This document shows, one piece after another, positions 1 to 13,097 of a stretch of DNA of 64,000 bases. How positions within the stretch are numbered: the stretch's first letter is position 1; each line of letters begins with the position of its first letter. Both the position numbers and the translations under genes were made by a program. The notes below the pieces were generated by a model, which saw only the letters and a program-made list of their open reading frames with translations, was not told where the DNA came from and did not search any database. Source of the stretch: Linepithema humile (Eukaryota; Arthropoda; Insecta; Hymenoptera; Formicidae); contig NC_090129.1 in NCBI RefSeq assembly GCF_040581485.1, positions 2,404,501-2,468,500 on the forward strand, given 5' to 3'.

Positions 1-152
1 AAATTATGGAATTGAAAATGAACTTCAATTTCGCCGTAAAATTTAAGCCGCAATGTGACAGTAGCGAGGTATCGCGTGTAGCCAGCGGCGGCGATAGAAT
101 TATGTAAAACGACGCAGACTCTTCGTGAAGTAGTTAAGGCTTATTACTGTAG

Positions 153-2892
153 AAGGTTAAGATGCGACCAAAGATTCACGCCTTACCCACGACCGATGGC
201 GCTGGTACAGAAACCGCCGGAGGAATCACCATCCCCAGTGCCGCTGGTTCTACCGCACCCTCGCACGACCACGACCCTCTATCAGGCGGCCACGACCGTC
301 TCCCTAGCGCCGCAGCCTCCCCTCCTGCAGATATTAATGTCCGCCGAGGAATGTCAGGTAAGTAATTCAGCTTAATTTGCCCTCGCCCTCGCCTTCCGTT
401 CCTGCAAACTTAATAAACACGGCTCGGTTCTTCCAACGCGGTTTAAATGACGAGCAAATTACACGCGGAGATATTATTGCGATGCTCGCGTCAACGGCTC
501 CCGCTATTTTCACAGGCGAAAATCCGTTCACAAAAGAGAAAGACGATTTTTAGAAAAATTAAGCACGTTTAATGTAGCACAGAACATATCAACATAATAT
601 AAAATAAAGAAAATCTCTATCAAGAATCTTCGCTGATTGCAACACGCTGATGCGCGTCTTCACAACGTTGAAGCTCGTGCTAGACTCTCAATTCTTCGCT
701 TATTTATTATTAAGCGCAATTAAGCTTCTCCACGCAATACTACTTTATTTGTTCATTATCGATTTTCGCACGGTTCAGCATCGATCGCGGCACAGCTGAT
801 GGCAAACATAGCTCCTTTGGCGGTCGCAGTCGCAACATTATTAACATCAGTTTTCTACAAAACGAAAATAATATTTTGTGACGTGCTTGTTTCGAAAAGG
901 TATCAATTAATATTTATGTGTTCAACTGCTTTATGCTACACGAATATTACTTTAAAAAATCAAGATTAAAGAAATTAAAATAACAGAATCAAATAAACGA
1001 ATGATAGCTTGAGACTTGCAAGTAATTAATTTATCAATAATTATTAAAATCTAAAACTATTTTTTTATTCTTATTACCGAGAAAACGCAATATTATATTC
1101 TTTAGAATCGCATTTATTAGGATCAGAAAAACAAGCATATATGTAGAAGTAAAATATTACATTTGCGAATGTTAGAAAACGAGACGGTTAGATCGAGCGA
1201 GACATCGGCGTTTCAAAACATTAGCCGATATAAGGCAGTTGATAAAATAAACGCCTCTCGATACGAAAGACGAGCTAATTGACTTAGCGAAAAGCATGAG
1301 GCTGACCGCCGATGCGAGCCACGGAGACAGAGTTCTCGTTTGTCCGTCGGCTAGTGAACACATCCTTGTAATTATTCCCAAATATACTTATACTTTTATT
1401 AGTTATTTCGCTGTCGTTTTTACCAAGTCCCTACATATATTTATTTATTATTTATTGGTATACATCTATTTTGCATTTTACTGTTTACTGCTTATTTATA
1501 TATTTGCTGCTTCATTACTTCGCATTTTTCATTGAAAATTGTGCGTCTTAAGTCAAGAGTAAAATTTAATTCGAAATAAAATCACTTTGTTTTATCACAA
1601 GGAATTGGTTTGGAACGCGCGATTGCAACCCACGTCGGAATATCCCATGGAGCAGATGGAGACGGAAACGAGTCAGAGTCCGACAGGCACCGTGCAGAGT
1701 TTCAGTCCGACCTGGGAGATGCTGCAGGTAACCTCCAGCGTTTTCAAGTGTAGCGACTGTGTTACTTTGTTCCTTTTTATTTCAATCAACAGCATCCACC
1801 GTTTATTACGCGGATGTTGATAACGCAGGAAACAACGGCCCGCCTGTTGTTCATGGCTGTCAGATGGGTGCGATGTCTACCACCTTTCCAAACGATATCA
1901 AAGGACGACCAGCTGTTACTGTTGGAACGATCCTGGACGCAACTGTTTCTTCTGCATTTGGCGCAGTGGTCCATTTCCTGGGACATCACTGCGCTCCTCG
2001 AGGACGAGCAAGTGCGCGGTAGACTTCCCTCGGATGACAATCCGACGAATCAAGAGCTCGTTCTTATTCAGGTTTATCAGTTTTATCTTTTAATAATAAA
2101 TCGTGATAATTGCTGTGAATTTTTTAACATAGCTTTCCTCGGCATCGAAAAATTAATATACTTAAAATTAAAATATACTTAATGTACTTAATATTTGCTT
2201 TCATTTTTCTTCAGATGTTTTTTAGAGAGTGAACTTGTGATTCAACGGAATATTCTTTTATATTCTAGGCTATAATATGTCGATTTAGACAACTATCCCC
2301 CGATTTCGGCGAGTGCGGCTGCATGAAGGCGGTGGCTTTGTTTACGCCAGGTAAAGAATATTGTTAAATATAAGCGAATTGTACTGAAAATGCAACACAT
2401 GAATTATTTTTCAACGATAAACCTTGTGATATGAGAAACCTATTCATAGTAAGAATTATTTAATTTCTATAATAGTGTTGTCATCATTATTTTTTATTAT
2501 ACAATATAAAATTATTGAATTATAATGGTTATTAATTGCATTATTTTTAAATATTGATTCATTTCTGCACTGCCTTGATTAAACCTGCCGCATCAAAGGA
2601 CAAATACCGTATATGTTCCTCTCTTTGTAAAAACGCAGAGACAGTGGGTCTACACGCGGTCCAGCCTATTGAGATACTGCAGGATCAGGCGCAGCGTATT
2701 TTAGTGGATTACACGAGATCGCGGTATCCGCAGCAACCGGGCAGAATTGGCAGGCTGATGATTCTGGTCGGATACTTAAGGTGCGTCTCCTCCAAGACCG
2801 TTGAGCGTTTGTTCTTTCACGAAACTATCGGGGAAATACCGATCTCGCGCCTGCTAGTCGATATGTACCAGATGGAGAAATACATCAATTGA
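153..2892 (+). CDS. NR2E-group orphan nuclear receptor, 3' part (hinge and ligand-binding domain)
   Basis: This is the C-terminal part of a nuclear hormone receptor, a DNA-binding transcription factor; the zinc-finger exons lie upstream of the window. Exons read 153-357, 1602-1727, 1793-2071, 2269-2350 and 2639-2892 (TGA 2890-2892), all GT-AG with closing phases. The first exon uses the frame ending LLQILMSAEECQ, which joins ELVWN in the next exon; the competing ATG at 162 is out of frame. LBD signature residues follow: TTARLLFMAVRWVRCLPPF, then DQLLLLERSW, and a C-terminal FFHETIGEIPISRLLVDMY that matches the terminal helix style of the tailless/PNR (NR2E) group. Which NR2E member it is (Hr83 or NR2E6-like, tailless, dissatisfaction) cannot be settled without the DNA-binding domain; NR2E6/PNR-like is my best guess. 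The start of the 153 exon is the least certain boundary. Confidence 0.86.
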
Positions 2893-5547
2893 AACGCGTC
2901 TTCGCACACACCGTATTATACATGCCATAAATATGTCAGGACCACCAAAGCTCGCAGCTTTCTAAAACTCTTCGGACTCTTTCACGTGTAGTAACGGCAG
3001 AATAGAATAAGAAAAGTTTTCGAAATCTGTAGTGACCCATAAGTTTTGTTTTTAGCCGGTTCGCCCTCGCGATGTAGTATAGCGTTGATATAGAAAAATG
3101 GGAAATGATTACTTTATTATTTTAACAAATCTATCACGAAATAAGATTTCGACACCGCCACTGTTAAAGCATTAATCACATTCCTGTTGATTATTTTTAT
3201 AGGAAATTAGGTATAAAGTGTTAGGTTTTTTCGTTTGTAGAATTGTTTTTTATGAATTTTTTTCCTATTCTTAATAACAATTATAAGATAAATAATATAT
3301 AATATTTATAAATATATTCAGCAAATCAGAAAAGAAGCTAATGTGTCTCTTGCGATGTTGAGCCCTTTATTTGCAAAAGATTTATATGTATATTACTTAT
3401 TATTTATAATTTTTTTTAATAAAAATGAGCGGCGAACTAAGGTTGGCACATCAAGCATAATTACTTGAAGCTAGTTATTTGATATATCCTCTTGGCAATT
3501 ACGCGAACCTTAGAAAGAGATGGATAATCGAATTACACATACACTTTTCGTTACATATCCCAGTGTTTTATTTATATCGATGTAGATCGCAGAAATCTTA
3601 TTGTTAGTGATAAAAAGATATTTACTTTCCACCAGTATAATGTAAGATATAAAACCATGATAAAAAATCTATCTATTATTAATCTTTTGACAAATATTGT
3701 TTATACGTTTGTCTTTATATTCTTATGTACTCCACAGAAAATAAGGAACACTTTTCAGACGCTCAAACGCTTGGTTTTAAACCCTTTCATGAAAAATAGC
3801 GTTTACCATCGGCATTAGCGTAAAAAATACGCCTTTTAAGCTTCAAAGTCGTGTAACCCGATCAAAAAAATTGTAGGAAAATTTGAAAAAACGCATTTTG
3901 TTGTTTTTGACACTTGTTATAAATTTTGCGAGAAGAATTTTTTTAACGCGCTGCAGGGTTTTGAATAGGTTGAGTACGTAATTTTAAGAACAAAACAATA
4001 TGTTCCTTTTTTAAGCTTAGAAATGTAAAGATAAAGTATTTTAAAAAAACAGTAAAGCATGTAAAGATAGAAACTTCAAGCTTTAAAATGCTTTTTTAAT
4101 TTTTTGCCTGCGATAATTCGTTACTGAGTTTTAATCATTTAAAAAATGCTCGATTTTGAGCGTCTGAAAAGTGTTTTCTATTTTTATGAAGTAGTAAAAT
4201 GATAATAATTTAGTGTTCTAAATCTAAATTTTATTTGTCGTAGAAATTACTTTTTTTAGTTATATGTTTCTAACCAGTATCTGAAATAATTAACGGAGTA
4301 CAATCGATTGTAGAACCGTTTCAAAGAAAAGTGTGTTTGGGAATGATGAAGAAATAATCGATAATCTATAATGTACCACACATATCACTGTGATTCCCGC
4401 TGTGTATCAAATCGATTTGTTAAATAATAATTATGCGTGGAATGAACATCGTATATGTTATGTATATAACAGTGCAAAAAAAATATTTGGTAAGCTATTC
4501 GGTAAAAAGAATGTAAGCGATGGAAGTATCGCGATACAACTATTGTAACGTTGTAAAAACGCAGTGCGGTATATAATAATGGTGCTTTGATTTTTTTTTA
4601 ATATCTATTGCTGCTAACAAAAGATGATATTTATTTATAAAAGTCTACTTGAGTGCAGTGCGTTCTTATCGCTGAATAAAATGAGGGAAAAAGATATATC
4701 ATAAAGCGAAGCTTACGGTGAAGTTGTACTCCATTACGTGCTTGTTATATTCTCATATTTTTTGTTAATAAAATTATTAAATTTGTTACACGCCTACGTA
4801 ATATTATAGTATACAGGATAAGCTCTATTCTGTATTAATAAATGTCTAATACAAATATACATCTGTAACATTTCATTCTAATATATTAAACTTTTTCTTC
4901 GATATCAAACAAGATCTATTTCATTATATACCCACAGTAGAGACAGTTGTACATTTTTAACAAATGAAACCATTTATTTAAATAGTAATTTAACCACTTA
5001 CAATTTTTATATCGTAGTCTGAAATAAAATAATTGCACGTTTGACATTCATGACGACAATCAACGATAGCAAAGAGAAATAAAAAATCGCGTAGTTAACT
5101 TGTACGTCGTTTGTGTCGCGTTTATGCTACATCTAAACTACTTTTCCCTCTCGTAGGTAACATAAATTTCGCCTTGTACATCGATTAAATCGCGTATTTC
5201 TAACTTATTACTCACAGTTTTCCACCTTCCTCTTTTCCATCGTTATCTGTTGCGTACATGGCAGAGTGTCGAACGCGTATTCCATGCGAGCAATATTCGA
5301 GTTTTACTTTTATCTTAATATACAAAATACGTGTTGATAGTGTCGTCTAAAATATCATGTGATCTCGTTGTAATATCACTCCGCCGTAATTTCGCAATAA
5401 AACACGCGTCGGGAGTGCCGTTTAAAGTGCTGTGCGATTTTCGTATTCGCGTCGCGAACGCGTGTGAATACTTTGAAGAGCACTGAAAAGAGAAGCAGGC
5501 TCGGGAGGAGTTTCAGACGGCAGAGCAACTTTTCTGTGAGTAATATA
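2893..5547. other. 3' flank of the nuclear receptor and convergent intergenic DNA
   Basis: AT-rich DNA between two convergent genes. It holds the probable 3' UTR of the receptor (several AATAAA candidates, none decisive), the candidate MITE at 3730-4191, and the 3' end of the serine protease transcript from the other side. No coding exon is recognisable on either strand. Confidence 0.6.
3730..4191. mobile_element. Candidate mariner-like MITE with terminal inverted repeats
   Basis: The ends form an inverted repeat. A 20-bp core is perfect (3748-3767 against 4155-4174, beginning ACACTTTTCAGACGC). The similarity continues imperfectly outward to a TA dinucleotide on each side (3728-3729 and 4192-4193), as expected for a TA target site duplication. 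The 462-bp interior has no ORF. The structure fits a non-autonomous Tc1/mariner-type element; the family is unidentified. Confidence 0.62.
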
Positions 5548-5553
5548 TTTATT
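5548..5553 (-). terminator. Probable polyadenylation signal of the serine protease
   Basis: AATAAA on the minus strand, about 120 bases past the stop codon of the clip-domain protease. It is the nearest canonical hexamer downstream of the stop in that transcript. Confidence 0.4.
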
Positions 5554-5673
5554 CGTAGGACGAAGATAAAAATTGCAATATGGTTTTTATTATATAGCAG
5601 TGTATTTTGTAAGATATGGCAGTTTTTATGATCTATATGAAAAATTGAAAGCTGAAAGATTCTCACGAAAGAT

Positions 5674-8600
5674 TTATACCAATTGGCTCGTGATAAAATC
5701 GAGGAAACTTGTGACCCTCGAATATACACCTGGAAAACCTGGTTCAGCGCATCTGTAGCCATACGAAACTACTCCAATAATATAATACACTTTGGTATCT
5801 TTAGGATTGGGAGACATCAAAGGTCCACCACTGTCACCCTGAAAAATATTTTGCATTATAAATAAAAAGTTTTGACATAAAATATTTATTTCAAAAATTG
5901 ATGATTTTTTTCTACTAAATAATTAAAAAGATGAAAAAATTAATTTAAAATGACTCAAATTTGGAATGCAATTAATCTTCAAGATTACGGACTCAGTTGA
6001 TTAGAAAATGCAATACACAAATTCGATTCATTAGACTTTACTGATTAAATTTTACATAATAGTATAAAACAATTTAGAAACTTTTTATTTTTTATCATAA
6101 TTTTCACAATTATTTTTTACCTGGCAAGCGTCTTTTCCACCTCGGGCGTACCCAGCGCACACAACGCGGTTATCTATTATAGTAGTCTTAAAGTCCCGAA
6201 AGGCTGCTTTGCATTCTTGTTCTGTACGTACAGGAATTTGTGTTTGCAAGAGCTGGCTGCTTGAAGGTCCATCTGAAAAACAAAGATATTAATAGATAAC
6301 TTTAACACTTTTTGGCGTAATTGATTATTACGCAATTATATATCATATTATAATTAAAAATATGATATATTATCATATTTTTTTTATTATCATATATTTG
6401 TATTACTTACGGAAATAAACGGATCCCCATCCAGCAATAAAAGGATATGAATTATCTAAAATTCTGTTTCTATTAAAATCGTCCACGGGAAGACAAATGG
6501 GATGAAGAATTGCTGAAAGTTAATAAAAGCATATCAACTTATCGTGTGCAGTGACAATAAAAAGAAAATTGAATAATTTTAAAAGCAATATATAATTTAA
6601 TTTCGTAGATTTTATCAATTTCATAAACTAGATATCTGTCTATTTATTTTTACCTATTTATAAAAAATTTTTACTTGCTAGTTAAAAAAAAAATAAAAAT
6701 TTGTATACAACTCATATCTTTATAATTATTCTCGATGCGAAATAATTTTTATCGCATAAGATTGACGTGAGATTTAAAAATATAAAAAACAAAACTTGAA
6801 AAAATTAATTAGCAATTATATAATTAATTTTAAAAAATTGATTATATAGCAATCGATAAAGTTTAAGTATTACTTTTTATATTATTTCAATGAAATTTTT
6901 TTTACCAATAAACCTGTTTCGTAATTTTGATTTCGCCGAATTCATGAAAGAAATTTTCGCTTTTTATCTCTTCAGTTATAGAAACGATTACATAATCAAA
7001 TGCATATATTAGCAGAACAGGAAAACTTACATGTAAAAGGCACCTCTCGAACCGTTTTCAAGACTGCTACATCGTTCGTGTAGGACGTGGGATTGTAAGC
7101 GGGATGTATAGTTATCCTTTCGATAAAGTCCTCAAACGGAGTTGCTCCGTCGAAGTCGTTGTTAAGATCCAAATCGCCAATACGCACTTTGTACAAATCT
7201 TGTCGTCCGTGTACGCAGTGTGCGGCGGTAAGTACGTGACGACTAGAAATGAGAGCACCGCCGCAAAGCCATCGCGGAACGTTAGGATTTCTCGAGTTTC
7301 TGTATCCGAGAGCGGTGATCCAAGGCCAAGCACCTGCAACATTAATCGTCAATCATTATCATTATATTCAGCATTCATAAATAATGCTAAGAATTATCTA
7401 CACTGAACTTAATAATTTTTTTCCTATATATCTAACGTCAGAATACTATGTCAACGTCTTAATATAATTAGATAATCAATTTTAACATTTTGTTAAAGTA
7501 AAGTTTATTCGAAAATGTATACAAATGCAGATTAAATTATTCATGTTTATCTTTCAAAATTATTTCGCAAAAAGAGCTTATTATTTGCAATCGTTTGTAA
7601 TGCAAATAGATATTTTCGTAAAAAAAATGAATTTTAAATTGGCTAAAGAATCTCTACAAAGTTTATTTAAGTGTTTTAAAAAGATTTACAAATTTTTACA
7701 ATAAATTAGGATAAATTTTAAAAAATATTTATCAAAATGGTTTGATAATTAAATGTTGTGTTGAAATATCAATTTTATAAAAATTATTCGTACCTAACGT
7801 TGCTGGTTCGCCACCAACGACTCTGCGTAGCGTGAGATTACTATATCCGCATTCCGGCGGATACAAAGGACCATACGCAGTATTCGTAACACGATCTCGA
7901 TCAGCATCCAAGTCGTTACCCGTATTTCCTGTATTTCCATCGTTTGTGCCGAATGGACAGCAAACCATAGGATCTCTACCTTCGAAGCCGCAAACGGAAG
8001 AGCGCAGAAAATTACCTACTGCTGGGTTTTGAGAGTTTGTTTGTAGAAGATTGAGTAACTGCGGACATGTCCTGATATTGATGCACGCGCCAGGCTGGCC
8101 TTGCGGATTTTGACATGGTCCTGTAATAAAGAAACTTAGATTTAATAGCTATAAATTTTAATATAGCGTAAAGTTCAAAAGTTTCAAAAAGCATCATAAT
8201 AATTTTACTAATAGAAAATCCACACAATCGTTAATTTGTAGATCTGCGTGTCTTGCAAATAATTTCTAATTATATATATAAAATTGCTCTCATTTTATCT
8301 CCAAATACAAATTAAATAGAATATCTAGATACAAATTTAATAGAACAATAGTAATTATAAAAATGATGGTTTGTCAACAAAAGTTATCAATCGTAATAAC
8401 ATCAGTCAATTGTTTACAATGCAAGATGTTACGCAGTTAACAAGTATGCACTAAGCATTTAGCTGCATTTTCCGGTTATTAAAATGCTATTAAGCGCAAT
8501 ATATAAATACAACGTGCGTTCCGCGAAGAAGTTGTAATATTCATCGCATTGCTAAATCAAGTTTCTTAATATCCAATAATTAATAGTTCTAAGTATTCCG

Positions 8601-10229
8601 AAAAGTACCGTGACTTATCAAGTATACAGTGGAACGTAATTCCAAGACAGGCGTGACGTGATGTGAAAATTGACGTATAAATTAATGCTAAATAGATATT
8701 TGCTGACACACGATACGAATCCACTATCAGATGTTTACACATAATTAAAAATACTAACACTAAGACTTGCACGAATTCTTATATTACTATAGAAAGATAT
8801 TTTATCTAATAAATTCCAGTCTTCTTTATTTTTACGAATACGTTATCTTTTTTAAATTAGACGTATCTTCGGAGTTAAAAAAAAATTCTATTTAATTTGC
8901 ACGTTGCATATTGCATAATTATGACTTCTATTTTTTATATCTGCAGTGTTCTGAAGCATTTGCATCATTGTTTACTATATAAAACGGAATAGTCTATCGT
9001 ACTAACGATAAATTGTGTAACACCTTTTTATTTCTAATGACTTTCAAGAATCGGTCACACTAATCGTGACCACATCCGGCAAATTGCTAATTTAATTATA
9101 CTAAAAGAACATGTAAATGATATCAGCGTTAAAAAATCGTGATAACTGTTATAATTGCTCATTAATTTTTTGCATTATGCTTGATAACACTTTCATTTAA
9201 TTTATGAAGTTTACAAATTCTTATCTCACGTTTATTTTATTCGATAAAGTATAATATTTACACTATAATATTATAAAGTTTTTTGTCAGTTGCGATTTTG
9301 TAATTGATTAAATTTTAATTAAAAAAAAAATAATTGTGTGAATTATGAGACTCTTTATTTTAATAATATAAACAAATTTTTATTTAAAAATTTTAAAAAC
9401 ACTTAAGTTTTATTTTTTTTTCTTGAAATCTGCATCAGTGCATTAATTCTAAACTAATTTGAATCGTTAAGCTTTATTTTTTTTTCTTGAAATCTGCAGT
9501 GCATTAATTCTAAACTAATTTGAATCGCATCTCGATAGTAATCTCGATTTTCTTAACTTGTATTGATATCATCTTTTCTCAGAAGTATCAGATGACCGAG
9601 AAGAAGATGCAAAATGTCGCAATAAGCTAGACCTTCAGCTGACCTTCATTGATGGTCAGTTTGATGGTGAGAGCCGTGAGACTCTCGTTCACTTGACTTA
9701 AAACCTTGGCCGTGTTCGTATGATTTTACGTCATTACTTGTTACAATAATTTCTTAGTAAATTGCACGACGTAAAACTAATGGAGTAATTTATATAAAAT
9801 TGCACGATCTGTCACAGTTAGATAGATCATTTTATAACAACGTCAATTTTTCAAAAATTTTTCAAACATTTACAATATGAGAAAATTAACTTGTTTATGT
9901 AATTTGCATTATATTGTTACGTACAAAGTTTTCTCCTGAAAATTATATTATTATAGAAAATAATTGTATAAAAGAATCTAAACTTTTAATACCACAGAAA
10001 TAAATGTATTGGATTTTTTATTGAATGCCGAAATAACTGTGCGTATTCGCTATTATATGCTAAATGCACATACACAAATAAAAGAATAAAATTTATGACG
10101 AGATGGTAATGGAATTTGTAGACGTATTATTTCGTTACACGAAATAGTAATATCTGAAAAATGCATACCTTGGCAGTAAGTCAATGTTATTAAAGCGTAC
10201 AGCAAACTGACGGATAGGATGGAGTACAT
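5674..10229 (-). CDS. Secreted clip-domain trypsin-like serine protease (venom-protease/proPO-activator type)
   Basis: A 369-residue secreted zymogen. Coding exons in transcript order: 10229-10169, 8120-7794, 7333-7031, 6512-6411, 6272-6121, 5838-5674; all are GT-AG and phases close exactly. Residues 1-19 are a signal peptide (MYSILSVSLLYALITLTYC). A clip domain with six cysteines (C23, C33, C39, C64, C74, C75) follows, then a linker with the bridging C111. The activation site is R120, before VVGG. The catalytic triad is complete: H168 (TAAHC), D217 (NDVAVLK), S318 (GDSGGP). D312, six residues before the serine, predicts trypsin-like cleavage after Arg/Lys. Clip proteases of this family act in haemolymph cascades (melanisation, Toll activation), and one member is a bee venom component; a precise role here is inference. 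Intron 1 is long (2 kb). Confidence 0.94.
9404..9529. repeat. Tandem duplication of about 62 bp within a protease intron
   Basis: Two adjacent copies, each containing a T-rich run, TCTTGAAATCTGCA and CTAAACTAATTTGAATCG. They differ by a 3-bp indel and a few substitutions. The repeat lies in intron 1 of the serine protease. No function is apparent. Confidence 0.75.
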
Positions 10230-13065
10230 TTTGAATCACGTGTTTATTCTGCAATATAAGAAAAGTACATCACATTATTCCTGTATTCAGCACGGCAAAG
10301 AAGCTTTTTTCAATTTTTCAGACTCTTTTAAATAACTTTTTGTATTTTTTAAATATTTACGTAGTTATTGCAAAACTATAGATTAATTAATTAGCGTGTC
10401 TCATAAGAAAATACTGCACGAAAATTCAAATTGCTCTCAAGAGTCATCAACGTCATCAACGGTATTATATTATTGCGTAATAGAAAAAAATCGCATTAAT
10501 TTGATATACACCCGACTAAACGAAAGACTTGTGTACTTCTCTTCGCTTATGAGTTAAATATTGCATGATGCCGTAATCATTCATGTTATATGACTATACG
10601 TAAATATCTCACACATACACACATGCAATATTAATGAGTTATCTGCGTCAATCTTATTTTAGTTTTGTAATCATTGTTCTTTACAAAAAATATATATACC
10701 ACACACATTAATGTTCAGTGCGAGACGTAGATGTCAGATTTATGATTCAGATAAGCTCTGTTTGTTTTTTTAATGGTTGCAATTTAACACTTTTCAAGCA
10801 TATTCAAAGTTTATGTCTTACTTATTATTTTTTTTTTAAATGAACATTGATAAGTTTTCTTAATATGTTCTCTTAAGTCGATAGATTGAGAGTCACGATA
10901 GAGTGAAAAAGCGCGACAAATTTATTTTCCACGCTTTCCGATGAGATAGATAACATTTATGAAAAGTTTCGAGAAACATAGAAGAGATATTTGTATAAAC
11001 TATTTGATAACTAGATGTTTTCATCGGAAGACATATCCAACTTGCAAAGATATTACCTTTAAAGATATTTTTTAGTATAACATCGAGATGCATTAAACAT
11101 ATGTATAATAACAGACTATTGAGAAGCAAATACTTGAGAAACGTACAAGTCATTGATTTATGATATTACTTTGCAGATTTTTATCTTGCACGCTTATTTC
11201 GCATTTCCGTATTTTGCAACAAAAAAAATCATGAAGTGGAGAATATGTAGAATAAAATAAAAGAATAAAATAAATGTCTACTAATTGATTTTATGGAATA
11301 AAGAAAGTCATTGATCTTCAATTTGCTAAAATATTGAAAACAATTTTTGTTCAGATCTTAAGACTGTTAGACTATTAATCAAAAGATATATAAAAACAAT
11401 TATAGGGCTATAAATAAAAGTTTCGGTGAACCGCGACGTAGCACGTGCGTGGAGATTTTAATGCTTCTACTATACCGGTTAGCGTGAAGATAAGTTCTGC
11501 TTCGGTAACCGCGACATTGAGCGAGTTACCCATAATAGATGATTGTGATATTAACTGTTTTCAACTTGGTGGACAACAATTGTTAGTGGAATCCCCGCGA
11601 TTTCTTTCACGGTCAAAATTAATTACAGAGTAAAAAATTTCTGAATTCAATGAAATGACATCACGCGAAGAAATATATATATAAGTCTATATATATAAGT
11701 TTAAAATGCCATATATATATATATATAAGTCTATAAAATTGGCAAATTATTATTTTTGTATATATTATTATTATTTATTATTTTTCTAAAACTTTGTATA
11801 CAAAAATATATCGGTAGTTCAAATTTTAATTGTAATCTTAAAATTTTAAGTTACATAGGTATTTTCTTATTTAATTGAACTGTTTGTAATATATATTGAT
11901 GTTATATTTTTCTATCTAAATTTAATAAATATTAATATTTAAAGTTTTGTAAATTTTTGTCGTAAATTCGTTAAAAAACATAAGAATGATTATTCAATAG
12001 GTCAAAGATACACCGTACGAAGGTTAGTAATCAATCAATAAATTTTTTTAATTAATGCAGAAATATTATATACTTTTTAAAAATATCAGATTTATATTGA
12101 TTTAATGAACAATTTAGAGCCCAATTCAATCAAACACAATTGCGTAAATGAGCATGATTAATCTAATGCTTCTAATGCATAATATAAGTATATTCATAGA
12201 AACGTTTTTCGATCATTTACTTCGAATATTTTTAGTCTGTATATAAATATACATATCACAGAAACATTATGTAATTTAAAAAAATACAGTATCTCACTTA
12301 GAAAACAATGTCACAAATTTTCTCTTTTATGTTCACCAAAAATACTCTTTTTCTTATTATAGTGTACATTATCAGAGGTAACTCTGGTATTATCAGCGGT
12401 TTTACAGATGATAAACTTCAGCGAAAAACCGCACAAACTTGATTGATTAACTTGATAATAAAGTATTATATCCTGTTAATTATATATAATAATATTAAGA
12501 AATGTAATTATTGTGACAATGTAATATGAAAAATAATCAGAGTCAAATATAACAATTAAATGTAGCAAGTATATAGATCGATCACAAAGCCTATAGTATT
12601 TTTATCTTCTTAACATTATTAAACATTTTTTTTTGCGCACGTAGAGCAGCTTCGGCAGTTTTAAAGAGAGTATTGAGATTTTTGTTTAACACATACATCT
12701 CGTATGACAGTTTCGTAAGAACAGTTCGTAATAATTAGGATTAAAATTGATATAACAGTGCCTTAAAATTTTGTTCGTGAAAAATAATTGAATCACAATG
12801 TTAAAAATTTTAATATAAGAAAAATCCAAACAAGGATTTATCATATATATTAAAAATTTTACTCACCGAAATTATTATTTCTGTTTTCCTACAGAGACTA
12901 AATATTATTTAATCATTACTCACTGATTAACGTATTGCTGTCAAACGTCGCACACACGATCGTGATTCTTTCGCACTTTTGGTAAAAAGAAGATAGCGAA
13001 GATGTTGGCAATTGATAGATCAATGAGAAACAACAAGTGACGACGAACGTCGCACGGCGACTACT
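10230..13065 (-). other. 5' UTR of the serine protease: noncoding first exon plus intron
   Basis: Upstream of the ATG, a splice acceptor (CTTATATTGCAG read on the minus strand, ending at 10249) precedes a 19-base leader at 10248-10230. A consensus donor GTGAGT at 12866-12861 closes a noncoding first exon at 13065-12867. The intron between them (12866-10249) is 2.6 kb and contains no other exon I can support. The exon pair is inferred from splice signals and from the promoter immediately upstream. Confidence 0.5.
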
Positions 13066-13097
13066 GAATTACTTCCCTCTGGCGCATTCTTTTTATA
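13063..13097 (-). promoter_or_regulatory. TATA box and TCAGT initiator for the serine protease
   Basis: On the minus strand, TATAAAA (13097-13091) is followed by the arthropod initiator TCAGT (13067-13063). The T of the TATA box lies 32 bases before the initiator A at 13065, which is the expected geometry. It sits just upstream of the inferred noncoding first exon. Confidence 0.55.

Noticed and set aside
162..365. 67-codon frame beginning with an ATG upstream of the first receptor donor
   Set aside because: It is out of frame with the ligand-binding domain; the +2 frame ends in the conserved helix sequence and splices cleanly.
11445..11633. 62-codon plus-strand frame upstream of the protease
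   Set aside because: It starts at GTG after an in-frame stop, has no recognisable domain and lies in the 5' UTR intron of the protease.
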